Positions 20,085 through 27,133 of a stretch of DNA of 35,973 nt are shown piece after piece. The DNA lies in the IMG/VR virus record IMGVR_UViG_3300015209_000002, positions 1-35,973 of that record; one strand, given 5' to 3'. The notes beneath the pieces were generated by a model that was given only the letters and a program-made list of their open reading frames with translations, searched no databases and was not told where the DNA came from. The stretch is from a virus. Position numbers and translations under genes: made by a program. Positions within the stretch are counted from its first letter, which is position 1. Every line of letters begins with the position of its first letter.

Positions 20085-21545
20085 CTAGATCACGATGAAG
20101 TCCGACTCCCGAGGTCCGGGGGCGTCGATCCCAGCTCCCCACAGCGCCAACGTGGCGGCCACCAGGGGCGAGATGTCGGCAGTGCCCTTGCGGGTCCAGG
20201 CGAAGCTGTCGCCCACGATGCGCTTGGCGACGGCCGCCGCGGCGGCGTCCATGTCGGCGTGGCGCCGGACGGCGACCGTTCCCTCCATGACGCCATCGAA
20301 GAACTGGCCTGTGGCGTCGATGTACTCGTGCGAGGTGGCCGGGTGGACACGCAGCCCGGCGGCGGTGAGGTTGGGGATTAGCCCGGATGCGGGGGAACTG
20401 GCGGTGGCGTCGACCACCCACAGGGGATGGCCGTGCGAGGCGTCGAGGTCGGTGGCACGGGCGACCAGCCAGCCGACGCCGGGGCGGTGGTCGACCAGCT
20501 CCACCACTCCGGGGGAGGCGGCCACGATGGCGCCGGCCGAGCGCTCGGGGTTGACGTCGAGGCAGAAGGCGGCGACGGGATCGGGGCGGGCGGTGTCGGA
20601 GCAGACGGCGGTCCACTCCTTGACGGGGAGGATGCGGTCGTCGGCCCGTGTTTTGCGGTTGCAGAAGGCACGCAGGAACTCGCCGGCCGGCAGGCCGCCG
20701 CCGGGGCCGGCGTGGCGCACGACGGGCTCGGTGATGGTGAAGCCGAGGGCGGGCATGCAGCGCCGCCAGGTGTCGGGGTCGTCGGGGTCGTCGTCGTCCT
20801 CGGCGGACCACTCGAAGTAGGCGATGCCGCTGCGCTGGTCCGCCTCGACGGCGAGGCGGCCACGGTCCACGAGGGCGTTCCAGGGCACCGACTCGTCGGT
20901 GCCCATGGTCGAGCAGGCGAGCACCTGAGCGGCGGCGCGGGTGGCCATGGCTGGGATGAGGGCTTGGTCGCGGCGGGAGTCGAAGTCGGAGAACAGCTCG
21001 TCCTTGACGCCGAGGTCGACGGAGGGGCCGTGGCCGGATGCCTCGGTGTTGTTGAGCAGGACGAGGCGACTGCCGTTGTGCCAAACCACGCCTTCGCTGC
21101 CCATCGCCTCGTAGACACGGCGGACGCCGAGGGCGGGCATGTGGCGGTCGATGATCGGCTTCTGGTCGTTCAGCAGCTTCTTGCGGGCGTCAGATCCGGT
21201 TTGTGCGCTGTAGGAGATGCGCTGGGGGCCGAGGTGCTCCCAGCCGATGGCCCGCTGGCACTCCCATGCGAGCACGAGCGAGGTCTTGCCGTTCTGGCGG
21301 GGGACGGTGAACACGACCTCGCGGAAGGCGGGGATCAGCAGGCCGCCGGGGCCTTCGACCAGTTCGCCTCCGACGTCGGCCACGAGTTTTTGCCAGGGCA
21401 TAAGGGGCTGGCCGAAGCGCTCGGCAATGGCGGCAATGGCGGGGCCGAAGGTGGGGCGGCTAGGTGTCCTCGGGGTGGCCCAGCGAGGGGCGGCTTGGGG
21501 TCTGGATGCTGACCCGGAAGGCGAGCGTGTCATCGTCGATGTCAT
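20085..21545 (-). CDS. terL: Terminase large subunit
   Basis: 486 residues. ATPase: Walker A-like VPRQNGKT (81-88), Walker B VDLGVKDE (176-183), coupling region LACSTMGTD (209-217). Nuclease domain: FCLDVNPERS with D330, and VVDATASSP with D379 as acidic candidates. It cuts concatemeric DNA and drives packaging through the portal. The start at ATG 21545 has GAGG upstream and overlaps the small subunit gene by 86 bases, because no other start exists before the conserved N-terminal block; ATG 21533 is an alternative. Confidence 0.95.
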   Translation of the reverse strand: MTSTMTRSPSGSASRPQAAPRWATPRTPSRPTFGPAIAAIAERFGQPLMPWQKLVADVGGELVEGPGGLLIPAFREVVFTVPRQNGKTSLVLAWECQRAIGWEHLGPQRISYSAQTGSDARKKLLNDQKPIIDRHMPALGVRRVYEAMGSEGVVWHNGSRLVLLNNTEASGHGPSVDLGVKDELFSDFDSRRDQALIPAMATRAAAQVLACSTMGTDESVPWNALVDRGRLAVEADQRSGIAYFEWSAEDDDDPDDPDTWRRCMPALGFTITEPVVRHAGPGGGLPAGEFLRAFCNRKTRADDRILPVKEWTAVCSDTARPDPVAAFCLDVNPERSAGAIVAASPGVVELVDHRPGVGWLVARATDLDASHGHPLWVVDATASSPASGLIPNLTAAGLRVHPATSHEYIDATGQFFDGVMEGTVAVRRHADMDAAAAAVAKRIVGDSFAWTRKGTADISPLVAATLALWGAGIDAPGPRESDFIVI

Positions 21546-22065
21546 CGGCGCCCACCTCTGTCAGGGTCGCAATCGCCGCCCTGAACTCTTTCCAGAGGGC
21601 GGCCATTCCGGGCGCCTGATCAACGGCCGTCGCCAGGTTCCTCACCATGGCGACCAGCGCGGCGTCCTCGTCCGTCAGCCGTCCGCCGTTTTCCAGAGCG
21701 GTGATCGTCACTTCCACTGCGGCGGCATTGGCGCCCGGCGCCAACCCGGCGCGCTGCTGGCGAGAGGCCGGGGTAAGACCGAGAGCGGTCGAGAGTCGCA
21801 CGATGTCTGCCCGCAACGCCCGCAATTGCCGGTACTTCGGGGCGTCGCCGGTCCCCTTGACCTGGCCCTTGTCGTCTCGTGTCGTGTAGGTGGTCCCGTG
21901 CTCGGCGACCCACGCTTCGCATGTCCTCGACTCCGCTACCGACGCACACAGAGCCCGGAGCAATTCTTCGTCGACCGAGTGAGACAAACCCTCCAACTCA
22001 GGGAGCATCTCCCGCCAGACGGCGGCGGCGGGGGCTGGAAGATCGGCCGGTACCGTCAGTCCCAC
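21460..22065 (-). CDS. terS: Terminase small subunit (P27 family-like)
   Basis: 201 residues from GTG 22065, overlapping the upstream TGA by ten bases. The block PKYRQLRALRADIVRLSTAL GLTPASRQQR is the signature seen at the end of P27-family small terminase proteins, preceded by helices (AAAVWREMLPELEGLSHSVD). It binds packaging sites and regulates the large subunit. The C-terminal 80 residues, beyond the usual P27 end, are acidic and helical (LTEVGADDIDDDTLAF) and share sequence with the start of terL in another frame. Confidence 0.85.
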   Translation of the reverse strand: MGLTVPADLPAPAAAVWREMLPELEGLSHSVDEELLRALCASVAESRTCEAWVAEHGTTYTTRDDKGQVKGTGDAPKYRQLRALRADIVRLSTALGLTPASRQQRAGLAPGANAAAVEVTITALENGGRLTDEDAALVAMVRNLATAVDQAPGMAALWKEFRAAIATLTEVGADDIDDDTLAFRVSIQTPSRPSLGHPEDT

Positions 22066-22751
22066 GCCATACCGGCCCGGTTGACATCTTGCCCGTAGGG
22101 AGCCGGGTCGGAGTGCAAAGCGAGCGCCTCTGGTGCGTCGGTCACCAGCCCGAGCCCGGACAGGGTTGCCTTGTTCTTCCCTGGCCGGGCCGATACAGCC
22201 GCCTCGCCCGTGGTGGCAGCAAAAGCCTCGTTCACCACGGCGCCGAGGTAATCGGCCATGGCCGGGTCGTCGCTGATCTCGATGCTTTCCAGCCGACGAT
22301 TTAGGTTGAGGTTCATTGATGTGCGCAGGACAAGGGACCACGCATCGTTCCGCAGGATCACGAACTTGGCGTGGTTGGCGGTGGCGCGAATGGCGTCGGC
22401 ACCGAAGCGGTCGACCAGGAGGGCGAAGTAGGCCGGCTGGCGTTGCGGGAAGGAGAAGTCGACCAGCCAGCGGCAGGAAAGGACTCGGCCATCGCTCACG
22501 AAGCCCTCGGCAAATCCGAGGTCGGCGCCAGCGGCCGTCCACGTGCTGATCGTCGCGTTGACGGGGCCAGTGGCGGACAGGCAGTGCTCGATGATGTCGA
22601 TGAGCGAGTAGTCGCCCCGGCACAAGGCGTACATCTCGATGCCGGGGGTGATCGGGCCGAGCGCATCTTTGGCGTTGGCAACGGTCAGCGTGCGGCGGAC
22701 CTGCCGTCGGTCGGCCGCACCAGACCGGCGGTAAACGGTAGTGTCAGTCAC
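22056..22751 (-). CDS. PLD-fold (HKD-motif) protein next to terminase
   Basis: 231 residues from GTG 22751 with GGGAGG ten bases upstream. The motif HAKFVILRND (H127, K129, D136) followed by TSMN (144-147) is the HxK...D...(G/T)SxN half-site of the phospholipase D superfamily, which includes nucleases. One copy is present, so a dimer would form the site, as in single-motif PLD nucleases. The HxK to D spacing is six rather than four, so activity is uncertain. Position next to terS suggests a DNA-processing or packaging role. Confidence 0.75.
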   Translation of the reverse strand: MTDTTVYRRSGAADRRQVRRTLTVANAKDALGPITPGIEMYALCRGDYSLIDIIEHCLSATGPVNATISTWTAAGADLGFAEGFVSDGRVLSCRWLVDFSFPQRQPAYFALLVDRFGADAIRATANHAKFVILRNDAWSLVLRTSMNLNLNRRLESIEISDDPAMADYLGAVVNEAFAATTGEAAVSARPGKNKATLSGLGLVTDAPEALALHSDPAPYGQDVNRAGMAWD

Positions 22752-22816
22752 GTCGATGTCCTCCCGAGGGCGTCGGCCACGCCGGGGGCTTTGGCGAGCG
22801 CCCCGGCACCTGCCAT
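22748..22816 (-). CDS. Possible 22-codon cistron between HNH and PLD genes
   Basis: ATG 22816 begins one base after the HNH stop (TAA) and its TGA overlaps the PLD gene's GTG as GTGA. The peptide MAGAGALAKAPGVADALGRT is Ala/Gly-rich. The exact fit into the overlap chain is the only support; it may simply be a spacer. Confidence 0.35.
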   Translation of the reverse strand: MAGAGALAKAPGVADALGRTST

Positions 22817-22817
22817 T

Positions 22818-23123
22818 TTACCACTCGCGCGACGGTCCTGGGTAGGTGGTCGAGGGGGACTTGCGCAGCCGGCGCCCGTAGTTGCACGGCTCGCAGCTCG
22901 GGACCATCCGGTCGTGGCTCCCGCCTTGTTCGAGCGGCGGCTCGTGGTCGGCCGTGGTGGCGATGCCCGTGCATCGTGGGCTGGCATCGGGGGTGCCGAG
23001 CCAGTGGCACGCAACGTCGGCGCTCAGGCTGCCCTTGCCGGAAGGGCCGAGGATGGCGGCACGGGCTCGCACGTAGGAGCGGCCGTAGGGGTGCGCGCCT
23101 CGGGGGTGGACCTTGTTGGGCAT
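22818..23123 (-). CDS. HNH endonuclease
   Basis: 101 residues from ATG 23123. Core: ACHWLGTPDASPRC with an upstream Cys, then TADHEPPLEQGGSH (catalytic H60 of the DH pair) and PSCEPCNYGRR (C77, C80, N81). The CxxC ribbon plus DH...GG...N pattern is the HNH fold. Located just before terminase genes, it fits the known group of HNH proteins that work with terminase in cleaving concatemers at cos or pac sites in siphoviruses. Confidence 0.85.
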   Translation of the reverse strand: MPNKVHPRGAHPYGRSYVRARAAILGPSGKGSLSADVACHWLGTPDASPRCTGIATTADHEPPLEQGGSHDRMVPSCEPCNYGRRLRKSPSTTYPGPSREW

Positions 23124-23212
23124 CTGGACTCACTCAAAGTTTGGAGCCGGAAAAGGAAGTTGAGGGCAAGGGTCACGCTGAGTGCTGATTCCCCGAACTT
23201 TCACCCTCCCGG

Positions 23213-23458
23213 TCAGCGGGGACGGAGCCTGCGCCAGCGGCGACGTGGGGAGGCGACTATCCGCACAGAGTCGGGGAAGACAGGACCAGCGGCGAGCGGA
23301 CGGGGGAGGGCGTCCCATCTCGCCTTGACCTCGGCGTAGAACGCATCCTGCTCGGCGGCCATGCGCTCCTGCCACTCGTGCGAGTGGAGCAGGCCACGAC
23401 TGCGCTCGGCATTGTACGTGGCGAGGTCGCTCCATCGGTCGCTCACGTCAACAGCCAT
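23213..23458 (-). CDS. Unknown 81-residue helical protein
   Basis: ATG 23458, first gene after a 100-base spacer with a possible promoter. Sequence has a charged helical core (HEWQERMAAEQDAFYAEVKA RWDAL) and a basic Arg-rich tail (SPRRRWRRLRPR), suggesting nucleic-acid contact. An 89-base gap follows before the HNH gene, containing no convincing gene. It may be the first cistron of the packaging/head transcript. No family recognised. Confidence 0.65.
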   Translation of the reverse strand: MAVDVSDRWSDLATYNAERSRGLLHSHEWQERMAAEQDAFYAEVKARWDALPRPLAAGPVFPDSVRIVASPRRRWRRLRPR

Positions 23459-23524
23459 CGGTGGTTCCTGCCTGCCGCGGCCACCAAGGGGCGCTGCGGG
23501 CGGACTTCACACCGAATGCCCCAA

Positions 23525-23553
23525 GGGTTAGCAGGTTTTGGGCTAGCGGTCAA
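23525..23553 (-). promoter_or_regulatory. Possible promoter for packaging and head genes
   Basis: On the minus strand TTGACC (23548-23553) and TAACCC (23525-23530) are separated by 17 bases. The -35 is good, but the -10 matches only its first two positions. It lies in one of the few gene gaps (23459-23561), about 60 bases before ATG 23458, between the replication-region genes and the packaging/structural genes, where a late promoter is expected. Confidence 0.4.
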
Positions 23554-23561
23554 GGACCGGC

Positions 23562-24014
23562 TCATACTGCGTTCTTAGGGCGCCCATGCAGGATGGTGTC
23601 CCACTCGGCTAGTTCGGCCTCAGCCTCGGCCGTCATCGTCGAGAACGACACGGAGTGGGCGTCGGCAGACATTGACACGGCGCTGGCCCAGCGTCGGGAT
23701 GCGGGGGGATGCACCACGGGCGGTGTCCACGCCGGCCAGGACTCCCATGTCACGGCCTCGCTGGGGGGTTCGACCCCCTCGACCGTCCACACTTCAAAGG
23801 TCCGGTCCAGCGGGGCGCTGCGGAACCGGGTGGAGCCCGCCCACAGAACGCCGCGGCGGTACTCGGTACGGGGGCAGGGCATCGCTGCTGTCAGGCCGTT
23901 CTCGGCACCTGCCCAACCCCTGCCGATGACGTGCTGAATCACCGACAGCGACGACCCCTGAACGGCCCGCCACTGACCGTTCATGGGGCCTCCCAGCAGG
24001 AGAACTTCCCTCAC
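23562..24014 (-). CDS. Conserved-type phage protein with LLLGGPMNG motif
   Basis: 150 residues from GTG 24014 (GTGA overlap). It opens VREVLLLGGPMNGQWRAVQG, a pattern (hydrophobic strand, GGP-x-[DN]G) seen in many small actinophage proteins of unknown function. The middle part is beta-rich (LDRTFEVWTVEGVEPPSEAV) and the end helical and acidic (AEAEAELAEWDTIL). It is the last gene before the spacer preceding the packaging genes. Confidence 0.7.
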   Translation of the reverse strand: MREVLLLGGPMNGQWRAVQGSSLSVIQHVIGRGWAGAENGLTAAMPCPRTEYRRGVLWAGSTRFRSAPLDRTFEVWTVEGVEPPSEAVTWESWPAWTPPVVHPPASRRWASAVSMSADAHSVSFSTMTAEAEAELAEWDTILHGRPKNAV

Positions 24015-24604
24015 CCTGCCCGCCTCCTCCGTGCGCGCGCCCGCTTGCTGCGCCGATGCGCCAGCGCCCGGTCGATGTCGGCGTCGTAGATGCGCCCACC
24101 ACGGGCACGCTTGGCCAGCAGGACGGCCGGGGCATCCACGCCCTGGACGGTCCAGAACTCGTAGCACCACCGGCACCGCTCCTTGACCAACACCGGCTCC
24201 CATCCGAGCCCGTGCGTGGCGTGGTTCCGGCAGCCATCGGGCGCGGTGTGCTCCCGGCCCGGCTCCAAGGCCCGGGCTCGTGCGCCGTCAGCCTGCGCCA
24301 CGAGGGCGAACACCTCTGACAGCGCCCCGGTGAGGACATCGACCTCCCGGCTCACGGTCGAGCTGCGGCCATCCATGATGGCGACCACCGTGGCCCCTGT
24401 CGGGTCGGAGTGGCCGGGCAGCGTCTCGCCGTCGTCGTCGGTCGCGGGCCGGCTGCCCTCCATGGGGCGCACGGAGCGCCGGTAGCCGTCGGGGCGGGCC
24501 GCAGACCGGAGCTTGGCGTCGAGGGCGTAGACGGCTGCCAGGTCGGCGCTGATGCTCTCCAGCGTGCGGATGGCGTCGGCAACCTGCGCGGTGGTGACCT
24601 TCAC
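24011..24604 (-). CDS. Helical protein with Cys/His cluster (197 residues)
   Basis: GTG 24604 overlaps the previous TGA. N-terminal half helical (TTAQVADAIRTLESISADLA; STVSREVDVLTGALSEVFAL). C-terminal part has a possible metal site: CRNHATHG followed by ERCRWCYEFW, then a basic tail (AHRRSKRARARRRRAG). Similar plans occur in unassigned actinophage proteins located among replication genes. Function unknown; nucleic-acid binding is suggested by the tail. Confidence 0.7.
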   Translation of the reverse strand: MKVTTAQVADAIRTLESISADLAAVYALDAKLRSAARPDGYRRSVRPMEGSRPATDDDGETLPGHSDPTGATVVAIMDGRSSTVSREVDVLTGALSEVFALVAQADGARARALEPGREHTAPDGCRNHATHGLGWEPVLVKERCRWCYEFWTVQGVDAPAVLLAKRARGGRIYDADIDRALAHRRSKRARARRRRAG

Positions 24605-24897
24605 GAGTCTCCTTCGTCGTCGGGCAACTCCTGCACGTTCAGCACGTTGTCATCGTCGAGCCAGATGCGGGCACGTCCGCGCGTCGTCCAGCCCTCTCGC
24701 AGTTGGGCCACCATCTCGGGCGACACGGGGCACAGGACGGCGTCGGGCGTGACTGGCCGGGTCACTGCCAGCGCCGCCTCGGCGCCGTCCGCCCATCCCT
24801 GGTGGTACTCGCACGGCTTGCGGTACGAGGCGCACCGGCACCCCGCACGGGCAGCGGTGACCAGCTGGGCGTACAGGGCGTCGGTCTGGTCGGTCAC
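24601..24897 (-). CDS. 98-residue protein with CRC/C cluster
   Basis: GTG 24897 overlaps the upstream TGA as GTGA. The motif AGCRCASYRKPCEYHQGWADGA gives Cys-x-Cys...Cys...His, a possible metal-binding site, followed by an acidic tail (DDDNVLNVQELPDDEGDS). It resembles other small phage proteins with 'C-x-C...P-C-x-x-H-x-G-W/Y' segments. Function unknown. Confidence 0.68.
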   Translation of the reverse strand: MTDQTDALYAQLVTAARAGCRCASYRKPCEYHQGWADGAEAALAVTRPVTPDAVLCPVSPEMVAQLREGWTTRGRARIWLDDDNVLNVQELPDDEGDS

Positions 24898-25412
24898 AGC
24901 GGTGCTCGTTCAATGGCCCGCTGCGCCGACAGGTCGAGCGTTGACAGCAGGGCGGCGACGCTCGGCGGCATGAGGGCGGCTGTCGTGTGGCGCCGCTCCA
25001 CGCTGCCGTACAGGCGCAGGAAATGGGCACGGTCGGCCATGGTCGATTCCTCGGACATGCACAGCGCCCGGTAGCCGCCCATGGCAGCCACGGCGTCACC
25101 GATGGCGGGGTGTGACCACTTCGGGACGCCAACGTGACCGACTTGGGCGATGACCCGCCACACCTCGGCCATGGCCTCATCTGCGCTCGGGGTCGGGCTC
25201 GACAACGCGACGGCCTGGCAACGCACCTGACCGGGATTGGGAGCGAATCGCTCCCCCTCCGCCGACAGGGTGCGGATGGCAGCTAGGACCACGGCGGCGG
25301 CGAGGTCCAACAACAGGTGCTCGGACGCTCGGATCGTGCCGACTTCCCACTTCGAGCCCGGCCACAGCAAGCCGATTTCGGCGGCGACCTCGCCCAGCTC
25401 CGTCTTGGTCAT
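24894..25412 (-). CDS. Possible helicase loader (SPP1 G39P-like)
   Basis: 172 residues from ATG 25412 (ATGA overlap with the replication initiator). The layout TKTELGEVAAEIGLLWPGSK followed by a helical bundle and RFAPNPGQVRCQAVAL resembles the G39P/helicase-loader family (helices, then a 'F-x-P-x-x-G-x-[IV]R' element), here with an extra C-terminal half of 90 residues. Position directly after the initiator supports a replisome-organising job, recruiting host DnaB to the origin. No phage helicase is seen in the window. Alternative: unrelated replication accessory. Confidence 0.5.
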   Translation of the reverse strand: MTKTELGEVAAEIGLLWPGSKWEVGTIRASEHLLLDLAAAVVLAAIRTLSAEGERFAPNPGQVRCQAVALSSPTPSADEAMAEVWRVIAQVGHVGVPKWSHPAIGDAVAAMGGYRALCMSEESTMADRAHFLRLYGSVERRHTTAALMPPSVAALLSTLDLSAQRAIERAPL

Positions 25413-26293
25413 CCCACCAGCCCCTCTTGCCGCAGGTACTCCGCAGCGGCGTCGAGACCCACGGGGCGACCGTGGCCGTTCCGGTTGGGTAGACCCTCGG
25501 ACGCCTTGCGGACCCACACCTGCCACGCCTTCGTCCAGTCCACCTTGCTCGCCCGCTGGCCGCTCTCGGCCTGCCAGTAGTCACGGAACTTCGCCGTCTC
25601 GGCGGGCAGGGCCACTCCGGGCGCTTCCCGTTTCGCCCAGACGAGCATGTCGGTCGTGACCTCGAAGTCGTCGGGGATGCGGTGACCTTTTCGGCCCGGA
25701 GCCGAAGGCGACGGGGGGTCCGGCGGGAGGTTTGTGATCGCAGGCGGGATTCGTGCCGAACATTCTCTCGTCTCGTCTTCTCTCGTCTCGTCTTCTCTCG
25801 TCTTCTCTAGCGATCCGGTAAGCGATCGGTTGTGCGAATCCGATTCGGATCGCACTTGCGATCCCGCAGGCGATCGTTCTTGCGAACACCACTGGCATCC
25901 CCCCTGCGATTGGTCCTGGTGCCAGCGGTCGTGGTTCCCCTTCTGCCCAGCCACGGTCCGCTTGTCCCGTTCTGCCTGCACGTCCTTACGGGACGGGTTG
26001 TGATCGAGGAAGCCGACGATGAGGAACCCGTCGCCGTCCGCAGGGACCCACAGGTTGCGTCGAACCATCTCGGGCACGACCTTGGCAACGTCACGCTCCC
26101 TGAACCCGAGTGAAGTGGCGAGCCCGTCATCGGGAACCCAGCCGTCCGTGCCGTGCTCGTAGCAGTAGGAAATGGCGGCGGTCTGCAACCCGACAACGGC
26201 AGGCGACGCGCCGGCGTACCGGCGGGTACGCCAGAACCCGCAGTCGAGTGCGAACCGGGGCAGGCTGGCCGCCGACTTCATCAGCCCCTTCAT
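25409..26293 (-). CDS. Replication initiator carrying the origin within its gene
   Basis: 294 residues from ATG 26293 (ATGA overlap). N-terminal domain (about 8-110) is winged-helix-like: LPRFALDCGFWRTRRYAGAS, then EMVRRNLWVPADGDGFLIVG. The C-terminal domain (about 204-265; HRIPDDFEVTTDMLVWAKRE, VDWTKAWQVWVRKA) resembles the DnaT/primosomal type found in phage replication proteins. The linker 125-200 is low complexity, and its codons form the 12-bp iterons (residues about 128-161) and the following TREDE repeat. This is the lambda O plan: initiator with origin inside the gene. It should bind the iterons and recruit host helicase. Confidence 0.82.
   Translation of the reverse strand: MKGLMKSAASLPRFALDCGFWRTRRYAGASPAVVGLQTAAISYCYEHGTDGWVPDDGLATSLGFRERDVAKVVPEMVRRNLWVPADGDGFLIVGFLDHNPSRKDVQAERDKRTVAGQKGNHDRWHQDQSQGGCQWCSQERSPAGSQVRSESDSHNRSLTGSLEKTREDETREDETRECSARIPPAITNLPPDPPSPSAPGRKGHRIPDDFEVTTDMLVWAKREAPGVALPAETAKFRDYWQAESGQRASKVDWTKAWQVWVRKASEGLPNRNGHGRPVGLDAAAEYLRQEGLVG
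25766..25805. repeat. Strand-asymmetric 15-bp tandem repeat beside the iterons
   Basis: Two 15-bp units TCTCGTCTCGTCTTC plus a 10-bp partial, within a pyrimidine-rich tract at 25763-25808 (purine-rich on the gene's sense strand, encoding TREDE repeats). It is the lowest-GC stretch nearby. Next to the iterons it is a candidate DNA-unwinding element. Confidence 0.7.
25810..25911. repeat. Probable replication origin: nine 12-bp iterons
   Basis: On the minus strand the hexamer GATCGC or a variant recurs exactly every 12 bases, ending at 25810, 25822, 25834, 25846, 25858, 25870, 25882, 25894 and 25906. Four units are exact GATCGC; AATCGC, GTTCGC and ATTCGC differ by one or two bases; GATCCG and GATGCC are more diverged. 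The six bases between units vary, so the array is conserved as binding sites rather than as a simple duplication. It is followed in the gene direction by a purine-asymmetric, lower-GC tract, matching the lambda ori layout. Confidence 0.8.
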
Positions 26294-26487
26294 TGCCGGC
26301 GCCCTTGCTCGTGCCGCTTGAACCGCTCGCACCCGAAGCACGTCTCATCGCCACGGGCCTGCGCCTGCGTGCAACAGGGGTGCTCGGGGAGGTCGAGGAA
26401 GACAGGGATCTCGCAGAAGGCGCAGGTAGTGCCACCTGCCATCCGAGTCGCTACCGGCGCCGGGTCCCGACCGTGTATCTTCGTCAT
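26290..26487 (-). CDS. 65-residue zinc-finger-like protein, first gene of replication operon
   Basis: ATG 26487 with a strong AAGGAGG ribosome-binding site, first cistron after the putative promoter. CAFC (22-25), CC (38-39) and CFGC (50-53) suggest a compact zinc-binding fold: TTCAFCEIPVFLDLPEHPCC, then ETCFGCERFKRHEQG. It is coupled (ATGA) to the replication initiator. Could regulate or assist replication; no named family. Confidence 0.7.
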   Translation of the reverse strand: MTKIHGRDPAPVATRMAGGTTCAFCEIPVFLDLPEHPCCTQAQARGDETCFGCERFKRHEQGRRQ

Positions 26488-26557
26488 CGCTGGTCCTCCT
26501 TCGTAGGACTGGCCACGGTCCCGGGTCGCGCAAACGACGCCGGGACCACTCGCGCCA

Positions 26558-26586
26558 ATCCTACCGCACGGCGAACGCTCGTTCGC
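26558..26586 (-). promoter_or_regulatory. Putative promoter and operator for replication operon
   Basis: On the minus strand a palindrome GCGAACG-AG-CGTTCGC (26571-26586) is followed by TAGGAT (26558-26563), a good -10. No consensus -35 exists; the palindrome occupies its place, which fits a regulated promoter. It lies in the 103-base gap between the HTH gene (ending 26591) and the zinc-finger gene, about 70 bases before ATG 26487. The HTH protein encoded just upstream is a candidate regulator. Confidence 0.5.
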
Positions 26587-26590
26587 AGCT

Positions 26591-27133
26591 TCACGCGACA
26601 GCCTCGTCCACGGATCGCGGACCTTCGGTCCCCGCTCGCCTCCCGGCCTCCCGCCGTTGGTTCTGTTGCTCCAAGATCCGCTCCCTGTTGCGCCGGAAGT
26701 AGGCCCGCCGGTAGGCGTTGTGGCCCGCCCGGTGCTCGGTGCGGAGCACCCGTTGGCGCTCCCGCTCGGCCGCTAGGACCCGCTCGAGGTGGCGGAGCCG
26801 GTACCGCCGGTCCCGCTCGGCCCGCATCGCCCGCCGCCGTGCCGCCTCGGCATCGCCCGCCGCCCGCTCGGCTTCCTCGGCCGCATCGGCCTTCTCCACC
26901 AGATGCGCCGTCGCATCCTCCCACGCCTGCCCCCAGAGCAGCTCGGGGCACAGCCCCAGCGCCACCGCGGCCCGCTCGGCGCTGCGCTCGGGGATGGCGC
27001 CCTCTGCCTGCCACCGCTGGAGGACGCGCCGGGACACGCCCGTGCGCTCGGCCAGCTCCACCAGCGTCCACTGGCGGCCGGCGGCGAACGCCCAGAGTGG
27101 TTCCCAACTCAGCCGGGGCTGTACGGGGGTCAC
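26591..27133 (-). CDS. HTH DNA-binding protein with long basic coiled coil
   Basis: 180 residues from GTG 27133 (GTGA overlap). Residues about 22-62 are a Cro/CI-type helix-turn-helix (WTLVELAERTGVSRRVLQRW). From about 75 to 170 it is an Ala/Glu/Arg coiled coil (EEAERAAGDAEAARRRAMRA; ERERQRVLRTEHRAG) with an HNAYRRAYFRRNRERILEQQ segment. It precedes the palindrome-containing promoter of the replication genes, so it may regulate them, perhaps as an oligomer held by the coiled coil. Not a classical phage repressor by length or layout. Confidence 0.75.
   Translation of the reverse strand: MTPVQPRLSWEPLWAFAAGRQWTLVELAERTGVSRRVLQRWQAEGAIPERSAERAAVALGLCPELLWGQAWEDATAHLVEKADAAEEAERAAGDAEAARRRAMRAERDRRYRLRHLERVLAAERERQRVLRTEHRAGHNAYRRAYFRRNRERILEQQNQRREAGRRAGTEGPRSVDEAVA

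Noticed and set aside
23124-23212. 24-codon ORF in the gap before the HNH gene
   Set aside because: GTG start near 23201 has its possible ribosome-binding site directly abutting it, the peptide is Pro-rich, and its stop does not couple cleanly to the next gene.
25763-25911. CRISPR array
   Set aside because: Units are six conserved bases every 12, inside a coding frame. CRISPR repeats are 24-40 bases with long spacers, and no cas genes are present.
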